A stretch of 64,000 bases of DNA. Source: Opisthocomus hoazin. Taxonomy: Eukaryota > Chordata > Aves > Opisthocomiformes > Opisthocomidae. The translations under genes and the position numbers were made by a program. Below the pieces are notes generated by a model. The model saw only the letters and a program-made list of their open reading frames with translations. It was not told where the DNA came from and made no database searches. Shown piece by piece: positions 15,401 to 27,400 of the stretch (its first letter is position 1; each line of letters starts with the position of its first letter). The stretch spans positions 126,802,465-126,866,464 of the forward strand of contig NC_134414.1 of assembly GCF_030867145.1 (NCBI RefSeq), given 5' to 3'.

Positions 15401-18400
15401 TTTCCTTTAGATTATGCTGCAGTAACTTTTATCCTAACCAGGATAACCTATGCCAGAAATGGACCTAGAAAATTTAAGACACACATTCATTATGTTCAAT
15501 GACAGAATTTTTCTCCAGATTAAGGCACTGAATCTCAACTCAAAAATGGGATTTTTTTTTTTTTTTTTTTTTAAAAAAAGTATTCTGGAAAACAGTATCT
15601 CTTTTCATGTTGATAAAATTTTGCAGCGTACTTGACTCTCAGGTAAGGTCAGGCATGAGTCATGACATGATCTGGAAAGCAGTCAAATGAACTTAAACAG
15701 TAAGACAAAACTAGTTATAGCAAATGATGTATGCATTTGTTTTTACTTGCTTTGAGTGATTTAAAGAGAATAGGATCTTGAAAAAAAAAAAATCTGAAAA
15801 TTATTAGTGAACAAGTGTGAACTACAGTTTTCTTCCCTATCAATGCACCTGCTCCACACTCTGATCAGAATAAAGGAAGCTATTGAAATATTTATGTTTC
15901 CTCATCACCACTGCCCATTCAGTTAAAATTACTGTAGTCAACTGCAGCTTGGCCCTGTTATCTAAAACCAGTCTGCAGCATTGCACATCCAACGTTTACA
16001 TCCTTCCATTTATAATAACGGTGCTTCTAGATTTATCATATCACTACTTTGATATTACTGGCATCAGAAGATTGCCTAAGAATACTAGGATACTGCCACC
16101 ATCATTAAACCCCCCTGATATTAATGGTAATACAGGTGCTGCTTCACTTGTGATGAACAGCAAGGCTAGTAAGCATAGGAAATGCAACAGTCACTACTGT
16201 TAATAGCTTATTGTCTGGTTACCAAGGAAATCTTACTCAAGTATGACAATACAGTCAGGCAGATTACTGCTCTCCAAGAACTAAGACTTAATATACACCA
16301 AATTTTCAAAAAAAGAGATTCAAGCAAGGTTTCCCAGGTAACTGCAGCTATTAAGTGCTAGGATCCTTTTATGATACCACGTGCAAAACTACACCGGTCA
16401 AGCAGAGTCAGAAATAAAAATAAGCTAGCATTCTAAAATGGAAGAAAATCTCAGAGACTAAACTCAGCTCCAAAAACCAGGACAGACAAAGGTGTCAGGA
16501 ACTCAGCAATCAATTAACTTCTAGATTATCAGGAAGTGACTGCCCTACATACAACAAATACCTGAATTTCTACCTTTTTCACTCCCAAGCTTTGATACTT
16601 TAAAGTATATAAAGGTGTGGTTTGAACTTTATGAGGGTTTTTTTCCCCCTCTAAGAACAAGGCGGGGGGGGGGGGGGAAGGTCACCATGTTTTGATGCAA
16701 CTACTAGTCATTCTCCGGTACCCAATCATTCCAGTTTTAAAAATCATCATCTTCTGATTCCATAAATAGCCCCATGTCAAATAGTTTCACACACACACAC
16801 AAAACAGTAAACTCTTTGATGAAGTTTCATCAACACTTAAAGACAGCAGATATTCTGTGTGTACAGAATAAAGCCTTGACCCCTATGTAACTAGTACTGA
16901 TAGCTCAAGAACAGTAGAAAGGACAAGCAACCCTCTCCTCCCGACCAAGTAAACTAAGAGAGGAAGACTAGGAGAGCATTCACTTCTGATGACTGTATGA
17001 GGCGGGAGCAAGACATTTCCACACAAAATTCTGAACCGAGTTATCGAGCTGTATTTGAAAGCACTGCTCAACAAGAAAGTAGTTTAACCACCTGGACAAA
17101 CAGATTTGATTTACTCAAACTAAACTCACCATAAAGCTAGCTTTTAGGTTTCTGTCTCCATCTGCTAAAAGAAGATCAAGTACACTGTCTCTCAGCTAAC
17201 TCACTTAAAGATTTGTCTTTTTTTGCTTCCATTCAACATTGAGGCTTTGAAACCTAAAAAGTAGGTTTTTAGAGCAAGTAGAAAGTGGGACTTTTACTTA
17301 TCTACCAATCATTACTCTGACGCTTTCAGCCTTCATGTGGGAAAACCACTAATGCATCAAGAAAGTCAAGATTATAAGCAAGATTTATGACCTAACATTC
17401 TGCAGCTCTTTGTTACGTTGACTATGACTTTTGGTCAGGTAAACGTATAACAAGTTATTCCCATAAGCGCTTTGATGACTCAAACATAATAATCCATTTT
17501 AAAATTGAGTCATTTCTTAAACACTACAAGAAATTTATCTTAACAAATATTTAGTTTATTAGATCACTAGGAGTAGAACAGCAAAAACTTTACATAACTT
17601 TTGTATACAATTATGTGCTGTCAAAGGCTGGTCTTCAAATACTCCAAAATAAGATTTTCCAAAAAGGAAATTATTGCTTTAGATTATTAATTTTGACAGA
17701 AACTCCTTATGACACAACATTGTAACACTTGACTTCAATATTTAACAAGGACATACAAAGACTAAACCAGATACTAATTTTTGCATCCTCAGTTAGCAGC
17801 TCTTGGTTCCATGTAGCTAAGTCACCTGGTAAAACCACTTGTAAAAGCTCTGAGGATCTCTAAGGCTCTACTGCTATCATAAAAGTAACACAGACAGCCT
17901 ATACTGTAAAGGAAGTAATGAAAAAAAAAAGATGTACTTACAAAGCTAGGCTACTCAATACGTATTGTACATGCTCACATTCAGCTGGGAATGATACACA
18001 GGCAGACGTGAAACAACAGAGAGCTGTCTGAAGCACCTGAAGCTGAGGCAAAGGAACCTGCCATCTTCCAGCATAGTCTTCAACAACCTAACAACAAAAA
18101 AAATGAAATGCATATTACAATGGAAAACTCTCTTTAGTCAGAGATAATAAGTAGATAATACTGTATCTGCTTTATTTCCCATCCTTCTCCCTCAGAAGTA
18201 GGGTTTGTAACAAAAAAATTTGACCATTTTGTGTCATGAAACCAAAAAAATAAATAGAAATGTTATGTCTTACTCTCTGAAAAGAACAGTTGGAAGTCTT
18301 TTACATGTCTTTTATAGAGTAAGGCAGGAAATACTTTCTTCTTGCATAGTATCACAGTACATATTACACTCTGCATTTAAACACAAGTTTTTATTTTGCA

Positions 18401-21400
18401 GGAGGATACAAATTAGGGAGTCTATAACAATATCCAGACATTCCATTCTAAAACTTTCAAAGAGGGGAATGACTAGCCTGCGCTCTTCTAGCCTTTATGT
18501 CAGCAGAGAAAGGCACAAACATACATGCACTCTTTCTTATCTGATCAAATAAGTAAATTTGGCCTTTTTTACATATAAGATGGAACTAAAGCTAGTTCTG
18601 CCCTGAGCTACAGTTACAGAACTGTGTCACTACTTATAGAAAAGCATGAAGGTGAAAAATAGGTGTTTAATGGAGAAAAATCCTGTTTGTATTAATAAAC
18701 GCAAATTTATGGCACTGCCTCTGCCCACACTGGGCGGCTCAAAAACCCAGCACCATCTGATATTTCTACCGGGGTACCCCCGCACTGAAGTCCTCTGAAA
18801 GGCCAAGTCCATTCAGAGCACTCCATGTATAAAACACGCAGCACCAAGGTCAGCATGAAGCACAGCAATAGAACAGATGTCTGTAAAGGCACCCACCGAT
18901 TCTGTGACAGACCAGCTGTTACGCTGCAGTCTCCCAGCAAGTAGCAGGCCAAGGGCTTTCGGTTGTCTCTCCTTTAATCAACAACTAAGACATGACTCAC
19001 TGGCAGTATTCTAAGCAGAGACTGAAAACCACATTTCTTTCATGCTCTGGCACACAGCACTGCAGTCAGGCTCCCTTTGCTCACTTATTCTTGCCTTATT
19101 TTTTTTCATCATAACAGCACAGCTTCAATATAAGCAGAAGAGTGGACTAGCTACACTTCAGGGCCTAGGTCACTCTTCTCCAGCTCAGGAAACCTAACTG
19201 ACATCTCCTACATCCTGAGAAAGCGAGAACCAGGTGAGGAAACACAATGCCATCAGCCATATTGTAAAGAGAAAGGTAAAGCACTACACAACATACATAA
19301 GAGACAAGTAACCGGCTTCAAGCTGTGAAGTGCCAATCCTGGTTACACCTGGCCACTTATCTCAAGAGCCACACTGGCCAACAAAGCATAGATTAAACCA
19401 AAAATCAGATATATCCCCCTTCAGGATTTCTTTTTTGACATAAAAGTCTGTGAATCCCACCTCGATTTCTCCAGTTCCCCATGAACTATATAAAGGGCTC
19501 ACCTGGCTGGTGAGCCTAGATTTTTAGTTCCAAAGCTGTAGGCCCAGCTTTGTTTAAGGCTTTACAACACGAACAGGACAGCGTCCCATTTCTGACAGCT
19601 TGGTTATAGCTGCTCCAAAGCAAAGCAGTTACTGATAATGGGACTGGTAACTTTTACTCTTCACCAACAGCAACTGAGACTGATCTATATTTTGTAAGTA
19701 GATTGTGACTTTCCACCAAATTTATTTTAATAATTCCTGCTTGAAAATCTGTTAGCTTAATGCAGCAAATATCTAGGTCAACTGGAAGAGAATTAGCAGA
19801 CTTGTGGATAAACACACTTGCTCTTACAAGGAAGAATATATACTTTGTAAAACAGTACTGCCTCACACATCTATTGCAAGTTCTCTGAAATACTTCTAAC
19901 AAGATCCCTTGTATAGGAAAAGACAAAAGCCTTAGGAGAAACAAAGTAGAGAGAGACAACAAACATCCTTTGGTGATTTTAGCCTCCAAATGGTCAAACA
20001 AAGGTAGAAATAAAACATCAGTTCCCACCATGGTGTTTCACAACACTTTGACCTTAGAGGCACGGTACACATACATTCATAAATGATTTCAAGCAATGAG
20101 ACAGTATTTTGTGATTATACTGTTTTGATTTTTTCTTGGTAGCATAAAGTGCTAATTGTAAAGAACTGCAGAAAGGTTTTATGACAGTTAATGATGAAAT
20201 TCAGCACAGACAAGCGTGCCGTGGTACCTGGGGAACAAAACAATCCAAACATGTAATATGATGGCCTTTAACCTGATAATTACCACCCACAGGCAAGCCT
20301 GTGTTATTATGGTAGGTGTTTAAGATCACCTTAATGCTCATCGCAATGGGCAGGAACGCAAATTAAATATTAGGACGGTAATAAGATACAACAAAGCAGA
20401 GTGTTAACTGCTCAAACCCATAACATATCCCCACATCCATAAAATTGCATGCAGGTTTGCTGCCTACCCATTCCTATCTCAAAAGGGAATATAGAAAGCC
20501 TAAAAAAAGCTTTGAAGGCAAGAAATGCTAAGTAGCAAAATAAATTTCACATAAAGATCAATGCAGCTAACTAGGACACTTTAGGTTGTAAAGAAACGAC
20601 AAGTGCAGGGGACACACACCAAATATGCTTGGCAAGCAAGGTCAAAATAAACTACAGGAGGCAGTTCTTCACACAATGTCCAGTCAAGCTGTGGCGCTCC
20701 TGAGCAAAGGGGTGCTGTGCATGCTGAATGGCTACATGAGTTGAAAGAGGCTGCGCGAGCTGAAAGACATCCACCAAAAGTTACTAACTACAGTAAATTA
20801 GCTGAACTGAAAAGAGTGAGGGGGGGGAAAATTACTGTATTTGCTTGTCTCACTCTTTGGATAGGCATATATAAACTTCTGATAAGATTCTGGTCCTAAT
20901 GTCAGTGTATTGTTTCTGCAAATAATCAGCATTCAAAAGTAATACCACAAAGGGTTGTGCTGAGCATAGTAGTTACACACTGCAGTCTCTGAAAGGCGCA
21001 GTCCTACTGGCCACACTTTATAAAGGCTTACACAGTCCTACTAGTCGTGCTTGCTGTGCCTACAGTGCTCGCCTGAACCCCAAGCTGGTTCAGGAACTAA
21101 CTGGCAGACAACAGCCTCCTCTCCCCAAAAAAGCCATCAGTCACTGTCTGCATCAGCTCTCTGAAGCAGCCTGCCACACAAGCATCAGAAGCAGCACAGA
21201 GAAAAAGCCACTACAACAGCAGCATTGCCTTAGTTAGGCAGTTAGTCTTCAACTCATGTATCCACAAAAGATTCACAGCAACAGCCCACCCACCCCAAAC
21301 TGGCCAGGAAGAATATGAACAGCATACTTTTTCCCTGAGTATAGATACCTGAAACCACATATTCGTCAGTTCCAGGAAAGAAAACAAGACGTCTAAAATC

Positions 21401-24400
21401 AGTCAGCTCTCAGCAGACTTGCAACAGGCACCAGTAAAAAAGAGAGGGGGGGACACCAGGGAGAGAAAAAGCTGAACTAAGTAGGAAATAAATTCCAAAC
21501 CACAGTCCACACACATTCTACAGGGGGGAGAAACTAATGCATGTTTGTTGTACAACTTTACCTATACTTCAATGTCTGTTTTTAAATGATCTCATGGAAT
21601 AGCTTTGTCTACAACAGAAACTAACACTTTTTTTTTTTTTCAAAATACGCAACATGCCATGCTTTGAAACAGGACTGTAAACCAGAACACAGGTAAAGAT
21701 TTATACCAAAAAGAACCCCCAAAACAAAACACACCCAAAAACCTTTACCACTTGTGACATTATTCAAGCAAAACCAAAGTCCAAGGGACACACATATGTT
21801 CACCCTCATGTTGTGAAGTTGTGTAATCAGAGCACTTCAGAAAATCAGGCAGATTATGCTGCTTGAGCCCTAAATGCTTTATTTGAAGTTTATGTTTATC
21901 AGCACATTTTTAACAAGCACACTAATTTCAGCATAGTGAAGTCAGCGAAACAAGTACATAACATTGTCAAAACAAAGTGGCCTGTTCCTTGTCGAATATA
22001 CAGTGCAGAAAACCAGAAGGGAGGTGACATTTTTATGTGACTTTCTGCAACGATTCCCTTCAAGAAATCTGAGAGGGTGCAATTTTTATATACTTGCAGA
22101 CTCTCCATGCATCATTTGCCAGTCTTTCTTTACCTTTTAAATTACTACCATCCATGAAGAGACCCTGGGGCCTTTTGTCTTCCCTTTCTCATTCAGTGCA
22201 GACACAGATACTGAAAGGGAAGGCTGAAGCATCTTTCTGACAACTCCCCTCAATTCAGCTCTACCTTTCTCCCACACTAATACACTACTTCCCCTTCTTT
22301 CATATGTTTGAGTAACACAGAGGAAAATCCATTATTTGAATGTGTCCTATTGAGTGCAAAATCAAGACCAGACTTACCAATCTCCTGTAAGAAGTTTCTA
22401 AGCACACAGCTAATGCAGCTAACCCCCAAAATAACATGGTAGTAATTACAGACCTGAACCAATGTAAAAAATATGTTTTCCTGAAATACTATGTTTTAAC
22501 TGATAAAATACACACAAACATTTTACGTGACTAAATATATATATAAAGCAATATGATTATATTCCAAACATTTAAGAGAAATAACAAGACTTGCAAATAT
22601 GTAGGACACGAAACAAATATTTTATGCAGCACTAGGCCTGAAGTTGCTACAACTTTTCCTGTCCCTTCCCACAATAAAAAAAGAAATTAAGAAAAAGAAA
22701 CAAATCCCACCAATTTTAAAGTTTTGTCATGACTAGGATTTTAAACGAAGTTATTCCCATAACTTTTTGTGAGATTTAACACTCAAGGAAATCACCACAA
22801 AATTAAAACCACAACAGTTCTGCAAGCACTGCTGTTTATAGTTTTCAGAAAAAGAAAGCTAGTTGGCAAATGCAGTGGTTGCCATTTGTTATAACAAGCA
22901 AATATAGTGGTTATCACAGAACAGCACAAAACAAAAAGGATTTAAAATGCCAAGCAAAAAAGAGGCATGTTTTCTAAAAAAAAGTTTCCTGAAAATCAAA
23001 AACTATAAATAAAAGCAACACCTACCATGACTGCCTGTTCAGCAGAAGTACCAGAGAAGCTAGGATAACAAATTTCGGTTCTAGAAAAGAACCTGAATAA
23101 CACTAAATTTACTTTACCTGGAAATATCTTGAAGAAATAATCACATCTTTTTTACTGTCTTTTTACCCTATTTAGTGGATGTCAAGCATTTTGTTCTGTT
23201 TCTGCATACAGTCAAGCTAATTATGCCCTTACAAAAAAGGATTCCATGATCCAAATAGAGATTAAAAAAGGCCTTAAGGTTTTAAGATAACATAAAACAT
23301 TAACACATGCAAGTTTAAAATTTTCTTATATCATATAACTAAAAGAATGGACATAAGTGATTGCTTTACTGCAATTCACACGTGAATATTACATAAGGAG
23401 TAACCAAACATTATCACACTTCTGGCAAAAGAAAAAATATCACTCAGCAACAGCATGACACATCCTATGAGACAAGTTTCTGCCAAAGCTCTACCCTTAA
23501 AGCTACATGCTTCCCCCCACCCTTAATCACCAAAATTTCATCCATTTCCTCAGCCTGTTCAAGGCAAGAACAACATCTAAGACTGGGTTCCATATACCCA
23601 TTACATTTAACTACCCAAAGAGCCAGCTGACAAACATACTTACAGTCTGTCACTTGCACAACAGTGAAAACTATATATTAATCCCAGAAAAGCAGCATTG
23701 GCTACTCGTAGCACTGTAGTAAATGTGCCTGTGTAAGATTTTATGACCGGAAGATAAATATTTATATTGAAGTGCAGTAATATTCCTCCTCACCTTTTGA
23801 TTAGCCCCCCGCTAGAGTTAAAGTAAAATAATTTAAGGAAATGTTTTGATTATATACAGAAGAGAGAACTGACACTGCTATGAACACACACACTGTGCAT
23901 ATGTCCATATCAACAGTGATATTAGTAAAACACAACTTAAGATGCATTTCAGGTAAAAAATACAATTACTTCTTTCCCTCATCTGAACAACTGCTACACA
24001 AAAGGACTTAACCTTTTGATTTTTGCATTACCTAATCCAATAAGCGTGCCTTATTTCTAACTTGAAAAAGCCTGTATAGCAAGGCTATCAGATAGACTAT
24101 GCTACAGAAGCATCACTCAGAGTAGACCCTTCTTTTTAGGTATAAAAACCTGCAACTCCTTTATAAGTTGCAATGTTAATACATTTTTCCAAGCAAAACT
24201 CAAAAGCTTATTTTCATAGAATCGCTGAACTTTGAGACAAGGCATTAAAAACTGCACAAGTAGCAATACCAAGAAGTTTGAGACTGCGAAAGAGAAAAGT
24301 TCCAAAGAAATGGAAGGAGAAAAATGCTACAAGGATCAAGAAAAGTATTGAACGTATTTGTACATTTGCGCAATGTTTCCTTTTTTAAATACTAACTCCT

Positions 24401-27400
24401 TAATGACACTTTGAAAACAGGGAGATAATTTCTCAGGGTAAAGCTAAAAGGACAGCAGGCACAAAAGCTGAGGAGAAGCCAGTACAAAGAGAGAAGTGAG
24501 TGTGTGAATAAGAATGTTAATGGCAAGACAAGAGGACTGAAGACTGCCTCCTTCAGCCTTCGATCGGCAATAAAGAGGTTGCAAATCAGCTACTATTGTG
24601 GATTCTCCCAAGATGCTGACCGAAAACAGCCGAATGCACTACATATACACCACAACCTAATCTTGCACGATAGTGGCGGCTTTTCAGGTTTCCCACCAGC
24701 GCCAAAGGGCAGAGTGCCACCCCCACCCCAGGACACCCTTCCTGGCAGACCGGTAACCCTCGACAGAGCTGAACACTCGCACTCAGCTGAACGCCTTCAG
24801 CGCCAGAGTAAGCACGACCCGGTGCTGGCCACAGCTATTTTGTAAGGATTTCCTTTAAACCTTAACTTCACTCGCATCCCAAGCAGCACTATACTAAACT
24901 GCTAAATAGCGAACTGAATATGCTCTTTTTCACCTGTCAAGCATGGAAAAAAGGCCCAGTAAATAGTGAACACAACGACGGGTTCATTTTTAAATTTAAA
25001 CCACTTCAAGTAGTGATGATATTCTTCGATACACAGGTAAATTTAGTTACTGCAATGTAGTTTGCCCTTTACAAGCTTTCACATTACTAGCAATGTCACA
25101 GATTTAAAAACAACCCGAAAAACATCAATCAAACGTCACTTTCAATGGTGGTCTCAATCTGAGCCATTAACAAGTATAAAGCATATTTATTCAGGAAGGT
25201 ACAAAAAAAACCAAACCCCTAGAACACCACAAATCATTAGAAGAGAAAATAGGTTGTTAAAAATTACAAATTACACCTTCTCAGAGAAATAAGCTTCAAA
25301 GCGACTGAAGAGATCACTTTCCGCTACTACTACTACTCACATGAGCAAGATATCTCTAGCTAAACTTTAAAACTGTTTACAGAGATCACATATGGATCCC
25401 AAAAGTCCAAAAAAGTAGTAAAATAAGTCTGGCATAACCTAAAGGGGTTGGGGATTTTTTGGTATAAAATGTAAAAGCAACTTAGTAATTACGGACTTCA
25501 AGCTGAAAGTAAGAATCAAAGGCAAGTACTTTTAATTAAACACATCACAAGAAGTGTGAAAATAAAAGAAATCAGAAGAACAAACACTGAAAAACATGTA
25601 TATTTTTCTACCTTCATCCCCCCAAAGAAAGACAGACAACCGTTGAGTCACACACCCCAGTATTTTTTTCTCTACTAAAATAAATCCAGGAAACACTTTC
25701 CCTAGTGTGTTACTAAATTTTACTTCTTAGCTTTCCAGTTTATAAACAGAGGAATAATTTTTCTAGCAGTGACTCAAGATACCACCAATGAATGTAAGCA
25801 AACTTGGTAATCTTTATTTAAGGAAATCAGATCAGTGGAAGGCCGTAAACTGATGCCACAGTAAGAGCAGAACAAGTAGTGTTCACCCCTCACAGTATTA
25901 CCTTGTTACTTTAGATCAGACTCACCTTGTGTTTATTTCAATCAGTACCAATCAACATAAAATAACATCTAATACAGTTATGCAGCCATGTGGACATCTA
26001 CAGAAATGCTGGGAGTCACCTGTAATATTTTGATAGTACTTTATGTTATGAGAAAAGATTCTGAAAATTTCAAGCTAGTTGATAAAACTATACCCACTTC
26101 AAGTCCAACGAAGTAAGCAATATACATTTTCCAGCTCACTGTTAATGGTCTGTTTTCAAATCAAGTAAATCTGAAAATTCATCCTTCTAATTATAAAAGT
26201 ACCCCCTCCACCCTCATACCAAAAAGAAACCATCTATGCTATTTTCTCTGCCTTTCATTTGTATTTCACTCACACAGAAACCTCTCAATGGCTCTGGTCA
26301 CCGAGAAATCTCATAGAAGAATTTCAAATTCTGCATATAACGTAAGTTGAAATTCATGAAGCTCTTACAAATGTTTAGACTGCAGGGGTCTCTGCTAGGT
26401 ACCACCTTTCAAATTTCTTTAAATCATTACAGATGCCTTGTTCTTTTGTTTGTGAAAGTGGGGAACAGGAGACTTGCTTTTCCCAGTGTTTAAGTGGTTT
26501 CAACACATGGCAAACTTCACCAACAGGAAGAAACGCCAGACCAGCAATTTTTAGAAAGTAGCAACAGAAACAGCTGGTGAGATGCCTAAGCTGGGCACTT
26601 ATTTTCCAACTGTCTCTTTTCATTCCCAACCACAGAAATCTTGATTTTTGTTTTCCCCATGTCACCAATCTCAAATAACAATCTAACAAAGCATTTTATT
26701 CCACTTTGCCTTGGAAGTATCAGGCTGTAATGACTCTGTATGACCATGCACACCTACAATACAAAAACGGATCCCAGAAAGTACACATGGGTTTAGAGAT
26801 TCCACACTGACTTCATCTTGTATCATCAAATTGTGACTATGCATATTATTTAAGGAAAATTCTCTGACAATCCAGTCATCTTTTCTAACTGTTACTTAAT
26901 CTGGTGTCTGAAAGTGAAGTTCATCTGCAATACTCCAGGCCTCAAGAGTACTGAACCTGGCTGTTTACAACAATACTTTACCTTTCTAACATATTTCAAG
27001 GATGAAGGACATGTGCACACCAATGCTTTTCAAGGTCTAAGCCATCCTCTTACTCTTTCAGATCAGTCAAGAAGACTGTGCTGCTATCTACAGAAAATGG
27101 CTCTACAGACCAAAAAGGCTTTACACCTTGCTTCATCTTTTCTTACTGTGAGATGTGGATACCCGCATACTTCACACAGCAGCATCACTATAAGCAAGCC
27201 AAACCATATTTTTTTCAGCTGGCACCAAGCTTCATCACTATGATCGAAGCACAGCCACCTATTTTAATAGGTTGTTATTCTGACAACAAAAATGTTTCTT
27301 TCGGGTAGTTCAAAGTCACGGTATTATCACTAAGCAGCTATTTCTACAACTGCTGTTCAACTTTCAACACAAAAACAGGAACATAGGAGGCAAACTAGGA

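Larger units (their letters stand above)
12779..17941 (-). other. ZNF654: ZNF654 intron 2
   Basis: A 5.2-kb intron holding a solo retroviral LTR (14025-14617), a 21-base T run (15552-15572) and a 14-base G run (16664-16677). The rest is unremarkable A/T-rich intron. Confidence 0.8.

Noticed and set aside
24180-24260. CATAGAATC-like string resembling the reverse of a CR1 3' end
   Set aside because: The neighbouring bases do not continue the CR1 pattern.
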